Source of the DNA: Clostridiales bacterium
GTDB lineage: Bacteria; Bacillota; Clostridia; Lachnospirales; CAG-274
Assembly: GCA_018371275.1 (NCBI GenBank)
Contig: JAHALF010000012.1
Coordinates: 1-63,341, forward strand
Length of the DNA: 63,341 nucleotides
Reading direction: 5' to 3'
In this document: positions 7,273-16,157 of the stretch, in pieces
How positions within the stretch are numbered: position 1 is the first letter of the stretch
How the letters are laid out: every line of letters starts with the position of its first letter
Translations under genes and position numbers: made by a program
The notes under the pieces: generated by a model
Told to the model about the DNA's origin: nothing
Databases searched by the model: none
What the model saw: the letters and a program-made list of their open reading frames with translations, nothing else

Positions 7273-10200
7273 TTATTTTAATTTAATTTTAAATGTTTTA
7301 ATTTCATAAGGTTTAATTTCAAATGAAAATTCTTTGTTACTTACATTTATTTCTTCAATGTTATTTTCCATAAGGTCACATTCATAAGCTTTTTCAATTT
7401 CTTTAAAGAAACTTAATGTAGCATTTGTTCTCTTATTATGGTATTCATATAATCTTACAATTAAATCTTGGCTATCTTCAGCTTTTTTAATAACCTCTAT
7501 CATAACATTTTCTTTATTTACATTTACAAAACTAAGCTCTTTATTTAAGCTACCATTATGAGCATCTTCTACAATAGTAAATAATGGATTATTTAAGTTA
7601 TAAGCTTGCATAGCTGTATTTGCCTCTCTCCAATCGCCCATATGTGGATAAATAGAATAAGTGTAATAATGCATCTCTTTATCTGCATCTGGATTAGGGT
7701 CACAAGTAGATTTTATAAGTGTTAATCTCATATCCCCCTCTATAATATCGTGTCCATATTTAGATTCATTTAACATAGACACACCAAATCCTTCTTCAGA
7801 TAAATCTGCCCATTTATGCCCACAAACTTCAAATCTAGCTATGTCCCAAGTTGTGTTGTTGTGTGTAGGTCTTTTTACATTACCATATTGTATTTCATAA
7901 GTAGCTTCACTTGTATTAATATCTATAGGGAAACATACCTTTAATAATACATCTTTTTCTTTCCAATCCACAACATTTTCAAAATCTACTCTTTCAATAT
8001 CTTTATAAATATGCATATACTGAGTAATTGTAGAAGTTAAAAATTGTCTTACTATTTTTAAAGTAGCCCTAACAGGACCATTTTCTATAACTTCTGCACT
8101 TTGTAAATCATCTACTAACCACATTTTTTCTTTGTAGAAAATATCAATATCCCAGTTATCAAAGCACATAGGCTTATCTTCAAAAGCTTGAAGCTCATTA
8201 CCTAACCTACCTTCTTTTAATAATTCCCTATTAGATTGTTTGTGTACAAAAGATGTAATATTTGCTTTTTCATCAAGACTAATTTTAAAGAAGTCATTTT
8301 CTATATTAGATTTAGTACAATCTAATACATCTTTTGAGCTTTCTTCATCTACAACTTTAAATGCTTTGTAACCATTAGCTGGTATATTTTTAGCAAAGAA
8401 AATAACTTTATCATCTCTTGTTATTTGACAATCAATTTTATTATTATCTTCATCTAATACAGATATATTTTTAAATCCTTCTGGCATATCAAATGTAGCA
8501 ACATCACTTCTTGTAAATCCTAATGTATTATTTACAATAACACTTTTACTATCTAAATTAATTTTAGAGGCAAGAGCTTTAATATTATTTTGTAAAATAT
8601 TATTACCCTTATCTAAAAGCTCTTTATATTCTACCTCTGTAACATCATATACTTCTTTTATAGACGAACCTGGTATAATATCGTGGAATTGGTTTAATAA
8701 AATAGTTTCCCAAGAATTATTTATTTCTTGTTGTGGATATTCTTCACCAAAAAGCATATTTAAAGAGCTTAATTTTTCTAAAGCTGTGTAAAGATTTTCG
8801 CATTTTCTGTTATCTCTTTTATTTCTTGCCATAGAAGTGTAAGTTCCTCTATGATATTCAAGGTAAAGTTCTCCATTCCATTTTTTAAGCTTTTTACTAT
8901 CTTTAACTTTACTTTCTAATCTTTTAAAATAATCTAAAGATGTACCCATTTTTACCTTTGGTGCTCCTGGAATACCTTTTGCAAATCTTCTTGCATTTTC
9001 AAGCATTTCTAAAGTGGCTCCACCACCACCATCTCCCCAACCAAAAGATATTAATACATCATCATTAATATTTTTATTTTGGTATCTTCTCCAAGCACCC
9101 ATAACAGCATCTGCTTGTATATGTCCATTATAAGTAGTATTAAATGATGTTTTAGGCTCTCCTGGATTTGTAGCTGTAATAAAATGAGTAAATATTTCTG
9201 TACCATCAATACCTTTCCACATAAATGTATCATTAGGTATTTTATTAAATTGGTTCCAAGAAATTTTTGTAGTCATAAAGTAGTTAATACCAGATTTTTT
9301 AAGAATTTGAGGTAATGCTGCTGAATAACCAAAAACATCTGGTAACCATAAAATTTCATTATCTACATTAAATTCTTCTTTAAAAAATCTTTTACCATGT
9401 AAAATTTGTCTTACTAAAGACTCACCAGAAGTAACATTACAATCTGCTTCAAGCCACATAGCCCCTTCTGTTTCCCAAACGCCTTCTTTAACTTTTTCTT
9501 TAACTCTTTCATATACCTTTGGGTGGTCTTCTTTTAAAAATTTATATAACTGTGGTTGAGAAGACATAAACACATATTCTGGATATTCTTCCATAAGTTT
9601 TAACACAGTGGAAAAACTTCTTGCAACTTTTTCTCTTGTTTGAGCAACAGTCCAAAGCCAAGCAACGTCTATATGTGTATGTCCTACACAAGTAGCTATA
9701 CAATCTTCGTGTCCACAAAGCTCTCCATAAAATTTTTCATTTAAAAATTCATTAGCCTTTTTAACACTTTCGTGATATAACTCACTCTTTGGTTGTCTAA
9801 GGTCTACTAAATTACAAGCTTCTGTTAAAACTGTAATCATATCTATTCTTCTCTTATCATTTGCATCTAGTTCTTTACATACATCAGCTGGCACCTTCAT
9901 ATTAAAATATAATTCTCTAGATGCCATATCTATAACAACAAGTTTACCATGTAATGTAGCTAATTTATCTGCTAACATACCTGCATAAGCGTGTAAATCT
10001 ATTTCATATTTAGTACCTGCAACAGCATTATGAGAAAGTATAACTTCTTTATGGTTCATATCTAATCCTTGAATATGCTCACCATTTACATATAATATAA
10101 ATTGTGGATTAGTTGCGTCCCAACCCTCATTAAATGTATGAAAATTTAAAGCAATAGTCTTCCCTTCAAATTCTTTAGGAACTTCAACACTACATTTAAA

Positions 10201-10401
10201 CCAACCGTGTTTATCTCTTCCTCCCCATAAATCACCTGTTTTAAATTCTCTAAATTCATTTTCATTAACTGTTTTAATATTATCTATATTGTGATAGTTA
10301 CCATCAATATATTTATAATTTTCTAAAGGTATTTCTTGATTGTAAACATTTTTAGCTATATGTTCACAAGTTTTATTAATTCTTTCTAATAAATAATACA
10401 T
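7273..10401 (-). CDS. Glycoside hydrolase family 38 alpha-mannosidase
   Basis: Zinc-dependent class II alpha-mannosidase of 1042 residues, releasing mannose from alpha-mannosides such as trimmed N-glycans. The signature HTHIDVAWLW near residue 242 gives the zinc His and Asp; WLPDVFGYSAALPQIL carries the nucleophile Asp; LNQFHDIIPGSSI gives a further zinc His. The N-terminal part (about 1-230) is the ancillary beta domain found in bacterial and cytosolic GH38 enzymes, and the last about 400 residues form the beta-sandwich region. No signal peptide is present, so the enzyme is cytoplasmic. It is the first gene of a leftward unit and faces the ROK-GH125 pair across a 0.5 kb regulatory region; together they form a mannoside catabolic island. 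Confidence 0.95.
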   Translation of the reverse strand: MYYLLERINKTCEHIAKNVYNQEIPLENYKYIDGNYHNIDNIKTVNENEFREFKTGDLWGGRDKHGWFKCSVEVPKEFEGKTIALNFHTFNEGWDATNPQFILYVNGEHIQGLDMNHKEVILSHNAVAGTKYEIDLHAYAGMLADKLATLHGKLVVIDMASRELYFNMKVPADVCKELDANDKRRIDMITVLTEACNLVDLRQPKSELYHESVKKANEFLNEKFYGELCGHEDCIATCVGHTHIDVAWLWTVAQTREKVARSFSTVLKLMEEYPEYVFMSSQPQLYKFLKEDHPKVYERVKEKVKEGVWETEGAMWLEADCNVTSGESLVRQILHGKRFFKEEFNVDNEILWLPDVFGYSAALPQILKKSGINYFMTTKISWNQFNKIPNDTFMWKGIDGTEIFTHFITATNPGEPKTSFNTTYNGHIQADAVMGAWRRYQNKNINDDVLISFGWGDGGGGATLEMLENARRFAKGIPGAPKVKMGTSLDYFKRLESKVKDSKKLKKWNGELYLEYHRGTYTSMARNKRDNRKCENLYTALEKLSSLNMLFGEEYPQQEINNSWETILLNQFHDIIPGSSIKEVYDVTEVEYKELLDKGNNILQNNIKALASKINLDSKSVIVNNTLGFTRSDVATFDMPEGFKNISVLDEDNNKIDCQITRDDKVIFFAKNIPANGYKAFKVVDEESSKDVLDCTKSNIENDFFKISLDEKANITSFVHKQSNRELLKEGRLGNELQAFEDKPMCFDNWDIDIFYKEKMWLVDDLQSAEVIENGPVRATLKIVRQFLTSTITQYMHIYKDIERVDFENVVDWKEKDVLLKVCFPIDINTSEATYEIQYGNVKRPTHNNTTWDIARFEVCGHKWADLSEEGFGVSMLNESKYGHDIIEGDMRLTLIKSTCDPNPDADKEMHYYTYSIYPHMGDWREANTAMQAYNLNNPLFTIVEDAHNGSLNKELSFVNVNKENVMIEVIKKAEDSQDLIVRLYEYHNKRTNATLSFFKEIEKAYECDLMENNIEEINVSNKEFSFEIKPYEIKTFKIKLK

Positions 10402-10502
10402 AATTTTTCTCCTTTGTCTTATTATCTTTTAACATAATCAACAGTTAAACCATTTATAAAGATATATTTCATAAAATGGATATTAAATTATAACTGATAA
10501 TG

Positions 10503-10516
10503 TAGTTACATAACTA
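10503..10516. promoter_or_regulatory. 14-base palindrome, candidate operator for the mannosidase genes
   Basis: TAGTTACATAACTA is a perfect dyad (TAGTTA/TAACTA around CA) at the position expected for the -35 region of the leftward GH38 promoter. A further TAACT lies nearby at 10491-10495. The regulator is unknown; a ROK, LacI or GntR-type protein encoded elsewhere is possible. Confidence 0.4.
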
Positions 10517-10830
10517 TTGTCATTTTTAAGTTTTAGATAAAATACCCTTATAGCTTGTACAATATATACTCACTATATTTTAACAAAAAATTCATATAAA
10601 TTCATAACTATTTATTTTAAGTTATTTTTAAATATTAAAGGATATTACTATTAATAATAATTTTTATAAATTATATATAAGCAAATTATATTATACACTT
10701 TATTTACATATTTTACAATATATTTAATAATTTTTTGATTAGTCAAAATAATAAAAATTATCCTATTTGAAAATTTTAATTTTATTTAATTTATTATAAT
10801 TATTTTTTATATTATTTTAAAATATTAGTC

Positions 10831-10859
10831 TTTACAGTCTTTTATAATTAAATTATAAT
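10831..10859 (+). promoter_or_regulatory. SigA-type promoter of the ROK-GH125 unit
   Basis: TTTACA (10831-10836), a 17-base spacer and TATAAT (10854-10859) lie 46 bases before the ROK start codon. Five of six -35 bases and all -10 bases match the consensus. Confidence 0.75.
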
Positions 10860-10905
10860 GTTTATATAACTATATAAGATACTTTATTTTAGGAGTGTGA
10901 ATTAT

Positions 10906-11862
10906 ATGAAATACATAGGTGTAGACCTAGGTGGTACAAATATAGTTGTTGGGCTTGTAGATAGCGAAGGTAACATTATAAAATCTTACACTAGACCTAC
11001 TTTAACTACTAGAAAAACTGAAGAAATATTTGATGATATTATTGATATGTGTCAAATATTAATAGAAGAGTTTAGTCTAGATAAAAATTCTTTAAAAGGT
11101 ATAGGTATGGGTATACCTGGAGAAGTTGATGGTAAAAAAGGTATTATAAACTATTCTAATAACATACCTATGAAAGATTTTAATGTTAGTTCTTATATGC
11201 AAGGTTTATGCAAAAAAGTAAATATGGATATACCATTTTTCTTTGCTAATGATGCTGACTGTGCTGCTCTTGGTGAGCTAGTTGCTGGTGCTGGTAAAGG
11301 ACATAGCGATTTAATTATTCTTACTTTAGGCACTGGTGTTGGTGGTGGCATAATCATTAACAATAAAATCTATTCTGGGTTTTACGCTGGTGGAGCTGAG
11401 CTTGGACATCAAACGATTGTTCACAATGGTGAAGCTTGTACTTGTGGCAACAAAGGTTGTTTAGAGGCTTATGCTTCTGCTTCTGCTCTTATTAGAGATG
11501 CTAAAAAAGCTGCTAAAGAAAATCCATCATCTCTCTTAAACACTTTAACAGATAATAATCTTGAAAATATGACTGCAAAAGTTGTTTTTGATGCTAAAGA
11601 CCAAAATGATAATGTTGCTATAAAATTAGTCGATGATTATATAGAATATTTATCTGTTGGTGTTGCTAATCTTATTAATATATTTAAACCAGAAGTATTA
11701 CTTCTTAGTGGTGGAATATCTAAACAAGAAGAAAAGTTAACAACACCTTTAAAAGAAAAAGTTTTACCAAAAGTTTTTGGTAATGATTTAAAAACTATTA
11801 TAGATATAGCAACTCTTGGTAATGATGCTGGACTAATAGGAGCAGCTATGCTTTCAAGATAA
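10906..11862 (+). CDS. ROK-family sugar kinase (glucokinase-like)
   Basis: ATP-dependent hexose kinase of the ROK family, 318 residues, probably phosphorylating glucose or mannose released by the neighbouring glycosidases. The phosphate-binding motif DLGGTNI is at the N terminus; NDADCAALGE contains the catalytic Asp; GTGVGGGIII is the second phosphate loop; and CTCGNKGCLEAYAS is the ROK zinc signature CxCGxxGCxE. No N-terminal helix-turn-helix is present, so it is a kinase and not a ROK repressor. AGGAG at 10891-10895 fits ATG 10906; the in-frame GTG at 10897 is only one base from it and is rejected as the start. GH125 follows 40 bases later, probably on one transcript. Confidence 0.92.
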   Translation: MKYIGVDLGGTNIVVGLVDSEGNIIKSYTRPTLTTRKTEEIFDDIIDMCQILIEEFSLDKNSLKGIGMGIPGEVDGKKGIINYSNNIPMKDFNVSSYMQGLCKKVNMDIPFFFANDADCAALGELVAGAGKGHSDLIILTLGTGVGGGIIINNKIYSGFYAGGAELGHQTIVHNGEACTCGNKGCLEAYASASALIRDAKKAAKENPSSLLNTLTDNNLENMTAKVVFDAKDQNDNVAIKLVDDYIEYLSVGVANLINIFKPEVLLLSGGISKQEEKLTTPLKEKVLPKVFGNDLKTIIDIATLGNDAGLIGAAMLSR

Positions 11863-11902
11863 TATAATAAAAATATAAAATATTTACTTAGGAGAATTAC
11901 TT

Positions 11903-13195
11903 ATGAAAAAACAATTACCGCAATCAATGGAAAACTTATTAAAAGACGTTTATGAAAAATTAGGCAATGATGAAAAATTAAAAACTATGTTTGAAAATTG
12001 CTATACAAATACATTAGATACTACTGTTAAAAAAATGGATGATGGTACTACTTATGTAATAACTGGCGATATACCTGCTATGTGGTTAAGAGATTCTGTA
12101 TGCCAATTAAGACCATACTATTTTTTAGCTGAAAAAGATGAAGAAATTGCTAATCTTATCGAAGGTTTAGTAAAACGTCAAATGAAATATATATTATTAG
12201 ACCCTTATGCTAATGCTTTTAATGAAGCCGACAATGGTAGCTGCTGGGAAAAAGATATTACAGAAATGTCTGGTTGGATTTGGGAAAGAAAGTATGAAAT
12301 AGATTCTCTTTGTTTCCCTCTCCAAATGTCTTATCTTCTTTGGAAAAATACTGGTAAAACATCTCACTTTGATGATACATTTAAAGAAGCTGCTTATAAA
12401 ATTATTGAAGTTTGGAGAACAGAACAAGCCCACGAAGAAAAATCTCCATATTCTTTTATTAGAAAAGATTGTTACTATACAGACACCCTTTCTAGAGATG
12501 GTAAAGGCTCTTTAGTTAAATCTAATATTGGTTTAACTTGGTCTGGATTTAGACCTAGTGATGATGCTTGTCAATATGGTTATTTAATACCTTCCAATAT
12601 GTTTGCAGTTGTAGTGTTAAAATACTTAAATGAAATTTCCTTAGAAGTACTTAAAGATGAAAAACTAGCAGAAGAAAGTATTAAACTTGCTAAAGAAATA
12701 GAAGATGCTATCGAAACTTATGGTGTTATAGAACATTATAAATATGGTAGAATGTATGCTTATGAAGTAGATGGTTTTGGTCAATATAACCTTATGGATG
12801 ATGCTAATTTACCTAGCTTACTTTCTATCCCATACATTGGATATAGAGATGAAAATGACCAAACTTATAAAAATACAAGAGATTTCATCTTAGGTAATGG
12901 TAACCCTTACTATTATGAAGGTGAAAAAGCTAAAGGCATTGGTAGCCCTCACACTCCTATCAACTATATTTGGCATATTTCCTTAGCTATGCAAGGTTTA
13001 ACAAGCAGTGATAAGGAATACAAAAAACAAATTATTGATTTAATGAAAGCTACTGATGGTAATACAAACTTAATGCACGAAGGCTTTAATGTAAATAATC
13101 CTGAAGAATTTACTAGAGAATGGTTCTCTTGGGCTAATGCAATGTTCTGTGAATTAGTTTTAGATTACTGTGGATATACAGTTAAAAGAAAATAA
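11903..13195 (+). CDS. Glycoside hydrolase family 125 exo-alpha-1,6-mannosidase
   Basis: Metal-independent inverting exo-mannosidase, 430 residues, that removes terminal alpha-1,6-linked mannose and is typically encoded beside GH38. The family blocks are visible: DIPAMWLRDS near residue 55, LLDPYANAFNEADNG, WERKYEIDSLCFPLQM, GIGSPHTPINYIWHISL, and MHEGFN with EWFSWANAMFCEL at the end, which carry the acid and base carboxylates described for this family. No signal peptide, so cytoplasmic. AGGAG before ATG supports the start. It forms a unit with the ROK kinase and ends at a strong terminator. Confidence 0.94.
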   Translation: MKKQLPQSMENLLKDVYEKLGNDEKLKTMFENCYTNTLDTTVKKMDDGTTYVITGDIPAMWLRDSVCQLRPYYFLAEKDEEIANLIEGLVKRQMKYILLDPYANAFNEADNGSCWEKDITEMSGWIWERKYEIDSLCFPLQMSYLLWKNTGKTSHFDDTFKEAAYKIIEVWRTEQAHEEKSPYSFIRKDCYYTDTLSRDGKGSLVKSNIGLTWSGFRPSDDACQYGYLIPSNMFAVVVLKYLNEISLEVLKDEKLAEESIKLAKEIEDAIETYGVIEHYKYGRMYAYEVDGFGQYNLMDDANLPSLLSIPYIGYRDENDQTYKNTRDFILGNGNPYYYEGEKAKGIGSPHTPINYIWHISLAMQGLTSSDKEYKKQIIDLMKATDGNTNLMHEGFNVNNPEEFTREWFSWANAMFCELVLDYCGYTVKRK

Positions 13196-13210
13196 TAAAT
13201 AAATTTATGT

Positions 13211-13254
13211 TTAAAAATACATCTTAAATTATTTTATTTAAGATGTATTTTTAT
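13211..13254 (+). terminator. Terminator of the ROK-GH125 unit
   Basis: A 19-bp perfect stem (13211-13229 with 13236-13254) with a 6-base loop follows the GH125 stop by 15 bases; the right arm ends in a T-rich stretch. Confidence 0.85.
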
Positions 13255-13281
13255 AAAATATAAATATTAGGGGGTAATAAT

Positions 13282-13626
13282 ATGAAAGAAATAGTTATTA
13301 TATCAAAAACTAATATTGGTATAAAACCTAATCATTTTGGATTTGATGGAACAATAAATCCATTAAAAAAATCTTTATCAAAAAAATTAAAAGAAAATTT
13401 AAACGAATACTTTAATAAAAATAATATGGATTATATTGCAATAGTAGAAAACTATGAACCACTAGAAAAACTTATAAAATCAAGTGCTTATAAAATTTTA
13501 ATATCACCTTATATAAAAGATAATATTAATTTAAGTAAAATAGATGAAAATTTATATTATATTTTAAGTGAAGAAGAATTTTTAAATAGTCATATTGATA
13601 ATATTGTAAATTATTTAGAACATTAA
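13282..13626 (+). CDS. Small conserved-looking protein of unknown function
   Basis: A 114-residue soluble protein that I do not recognise. It starts with a beta strand (MKEIVIISKTNIG), continues with a Lys/Asn-rich helix, and shows alternating strand/helix patterning (DYIAIVENY, KILISPYI, LYYILSEEEFL) that would suit a small alpha/beta fold. No signal peptide, membrane segment or metal motif is seen. A GGGGG ribosome binding site precedes ATG. It sits between the terminator of the mannoside unit and convergent recA, so it is transcribed alone or by read-through. A receiver-like or PTS IIB-like fold is conceivable but unproven. Confidence 0.65.
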   Translation: MKEIVIISKTNIGIKPNHFGFDGTINPLKKSLSKKLKENLNEYFNKNNMDYIAIVENYEPLEKLIKSSAYKILISPYIKDNINLSKIDENLYYILSEEEFLNSHIDNIVNYLEH

Positions 13627-13667
13627 TTTACTTAATAAAACATTATAATTAAAATTTGTATAAAAAT

Positions 13668-13692
13668 AAGAGTATAGATAATCTATACCCTT
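13668..13692. terminator. Terminator between the unknown gene and recA
   Basis: GTATAGAT and ATCTATAC form a dyad at 13672-13688, extended with one A/C mismatch to 13668-13692. A T-rich tract follows on the minus strand, fitting termination of the recA transcript; a T run also follows on the plus strand. Confidence 0.7.
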
Positions 13693-13700
13693 TTTATTTA

Positions 13701-14879
13701 TTATAAATCATCATCTAAAAGCTCAAAATCTAATGCTTCCTCTTCTCCAAAGTCTGCTTTAAACTCTGTATCTTCCATAGCAATTTCTGCCTCTTTATCA
13801 TCTATTGGTTTTACTTCTGTATTGGCTATGCTTCCCTTTATCTCATCTAATTCTGGCATTTCATAATGTTTTCTAACAGCATTTTCTATTGTTCTTAATA
13901 AATGCTCATTTTCTAAAAGAAACTTTTTAGCATTTTCTCTACCCTGACCTAATCTTGTTTCTTCATAAGAATACCAAGCTCCACCTTTTGTAACAATACC
14001 AAGCTCTGCACCAAGATCTAAAACATCTCCAACGTGTGATATACCTTCACCATAAATAATATCAAATTCTGCCATTTTAAAAGGAGGTGCTATCTTATTT
14101 TTAGCAATTTTTGCTTTAGTTCTAGCCCCTATAAGCTCTGTACCATTTTTAATAGGGTCGCCTTTTCTTATATCTATCCTAACACTTGAATAAAACTTTA
14201 ATGCACGTCCACCTGTTGTAGTTTCTGGACTACCATAAGTAGTACCTATTTTTTCCCTAAGCTGGTTAATAAATATTACTATACATTTGCTTTTAGCAGT
14301 AATGGCTGTAAGTTTTCTAAGAGCTTGGCTCATTAATCTAGCCTGAACACCCATATGAGAATCTCCCATTAATCCATCTATTTCAGATTTTGGAACTAAT
14401 GCTGCAACAGAGTCTACTATAATAATATCTATAGCACCGGAACGAACCATAGTTTCTGTAATATCAAGAGCTTGTTCTCCATCATCTGGTTGAGATATAT
14501 AAAGATCATCTATATTAACCCCTATTTTTTGAGCATAAACTGGGTCTAGTGCATGTTCTGCATCTACAAACCCTGCTATACCACCAGCTTTTTGAACTTC
14601 GGCTACCATATGTAGTGCCACAGTGGTTTTACCACTAGACTCTGGACCAAATATTTCTATAATTCTACCCTTTGGCACACCACCTGCTCCAAGAGCAACA
14701 TCTAAGCTTAAAGACCCTGTTGGTATAACTTCAACAGTCTTATTATTAGTCTCACCAAGCTTCATAACTGCACCTTTTCCAAATTGCTTTTCTATTTGAG
14801 CAATGGCATCTTTTAATGCAGTTTCTCTACCTTTAGCTATATTATCCATAACACTATCTTTAGATTTTTTATCAGCCAT
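13701..14879 (-). CDS. recA: Recombinase RecA
   Basis: ATP-dependent DNA strand-exchange protein and coactivator of LexA self-cleavage in the SOS response; 392 residues. Visible marks are the Walker A GPESSGKTT, the MAW-region sequence, VDSVAALVPKSEIDG (Walker B and L1), the L2 loop with GGRALKFYSSVR, and an acidic C-terminal tail of about 45 residues (EEEALDFELLDDD). It starts with a Lys/Asp-rich N-terminal helix. It follows cinA by 19 bases on the same strand, the standard cinA-recA order of Gram-positive bacteria, so it is probably co-transcribed. No clear LexA box was recognised upstream. Confidence 0.98.
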   Translation of the reverse strand: MADKKSKDSVMDNIAKGRETALKDAIAQIEKQFGKGAVMKLGETNNKTVEVIPTGSLSLDVALGAGGVPKGRIIEIFGPESSGKTTVALHMVAEVQKAGGIAGFVDAEHALDPVYAQKIGVNIDDLYISQPDDGEQALDITETMVRSGAIDIIIVDSVAALVPKSEIDGLMGDSHMGVQARLMSQALRKLTAITAKSKCIVIFINQLREKIGTTYGSPETTTGGRALKFYSSVRIDIRKGDPIKNGTELIGARTKAKIAKNKIAPPFKMAEFDIIYGEGISHVGDVLDLGAELGIVTKGGAWYSYEETRLGQGRENAKKFLLENEHLLRTIENAVRKHYEMPELDEIKGSIANTEVKPIDDKEAEIAMEDTEFKADFGEEEALDFELLDDDL

Positions 14880-14898
14880 TTTAAATCTCCTTTAAATT

Positions 14899-16122
14899 TT
14901 ACATTAATCTTAATAAATTAGTAAAACAAATATTTACTGTTTTTTCTCTTATCTTTTGTCTATTACCTTTTAACATAAGCTTTCTACAAATAGTCTCTTT
15001 ACCCTCCATAGATATAGCTATATATACAAGTCCTACAGGCTTTTCTTCTGTACCACCAGCAGGACCAGCTATACCTGTTGTAGATATACCTATTGTTGTA
15101 TTAGATTTTTTCCTAATACCTTCTGCCATTTGTATAGCCACTTGTTCACTAACAGCACCATATTTTCCTAAATCTTCTTTACAAACATCAAGCTCATATA
15201 TTTTACTTTCATTAGAATAACATATTACACCATTTAAAAATACACTAGACGCAGATGGAACATTTATCATAGTAGAGGCTAAAAGCCCTCCTGTACAAGA
15301 TTCTGCTGTAGATATTGTCATATTATTTTTTATAAGCTTACCTACTATAACATCTTGTAATGTGTCATCATCTTCCCCATATATATAACCTTTAAAAATA
15401 TCATATAATTTATCTATTGTAGGCTTTAAAATTTCTTTAGCCTCTTCTCTAGTTTTTCCACTAGCTGTTATCCTAAATCTCATTTCATTATTATTGGCAT
15501 ATGGTGCTATAGTAGGATTTTTAGAAGAAAGCATTAAATCTCTTATTATTTCAGAAGCATTGCTTTCTCCTATACCACATAAGTTAAGATTTTTAGATAC
15601 TAATACCTTATTTGTATATTTTTCTAATACAGGCTTAACTTGTTTATCAAACATAGGAATACACTCTTTTGGTGGTCCTGGCAATATAACTGCTATTTTA
15701 TCATTTTCTTCTATAATACAACCAGATGCTGTACCATTTTCATTTAACAAAACAATTGCCCCTTCTGGTATATCTGCTTGTTTTAAATTTGATAAAGGCA
15801 TATCCTCATTTAAATAATATGATTTTAAATTTTCCAAGCTTTCTTTATGTCTAACTAACTTTTTATTAAAATATTTTGCAAAAGTTTCTTTTGTTAAATC
15901 ATCATCTGTAGGACCAAGTCCGCCTGTTGATATTATTATATCCGCCCTTTTATAAGCTATATCAATGGCATCTAATAATCTTTTCTCATTATCACCAATA
16001 GACGTTTTATAAAAAACATCTACCCCAATATTAGCTAATTGACTTGCTATATATTTAGCATTAGTATCTAATATTTCACCTAATAAAATTTCTGTGCCTA
16101 CAGAAAAAATTTCTGCTTTCAT
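14899..16122 (-). CDS. cinA: CinA: nicotinamide-nucleotide amidase / ADP-ribose pyrophosphatase family
   Basis: Two-domain CinA protein of 407 residues. The N-terminal about 170 residues are the MoaB/MogA-like COG1058 domain (SVGTEILLGEILDTNAKY, STGGLGPTDDDLT, LPGPPKE). The C-terminal about 160 residues are the amidase domain (STAESCTGGLLAS with the catalytic Ser, STTGIAGPAGGT), which deamidates NMN in pyridine nucleotide recycling in characterised members. It is cytoplasmic. It lies directly before recA, and the name reflects co-induction with competence in other species. Full length, with no missing motif. Confidence 0.95.
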   Translation of the reverse strand: MKAEIFSVGTEILLGEILDTNAKYIASQLANIGVDVFYKTSIGDNEKRLLDAIDIAYKRADIIISTGGLGPTDDDLTKETFAKYFNKKLVRHKESLENLKSYYLNEDMPLSNLKQADIPEGAIVLLNENGTASGCIIEENDKIAVILPGPPKECIPMFDKQVKPVLEKYTNKVLVSKNLNLCGIGESNASEIIRDLMLSSKNPTIAPYANNNEMRFRITASGKTREEAKEILKPTIDKLYDIFKGYIYGEDDDTLQDVIVGKLIKNNMTISTAESCTGGLLASTMINVPSASSVFLNGVICYSNESKIYELDVCKEDLGKYGAVSEQVAIQMAEGIRKKSNTTIGISTTGIAGPAGGTEEKPVGLVYIAISMEGKETICRKLMLKGNRQKIREKTVNICFTNLLRLM

Positions 16123-16157
16123 AAGACCACCTCTTTTATGTTAAATATAAATATATT

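Larger units (their letters stand above)
10402..10905. other. Divergent intergenic regulatory region of the mannoside island
   Basis: About 500 bases of very AT-rich DNA between the GH38 gene and the ROK gene, with no supported gene. It holds the rightward promoter at 10831-10859, a perfect 14-base dyad at 10503-10516, and a TATAAT-like box for the leftward unit (ATTATA on the plus strand at 10487-10492). The leftward promoter has no recognisable -35 box at normal spacing, so it may need an activator. No riboswitch-like structure was seen. Confidence 0.6.

Noticed and set aside
10897..10905. GTG start for the ROK kinase
   Set aside because: It lies one base after AGGAG; ATG 10906 has normal spacing and matches the family start.
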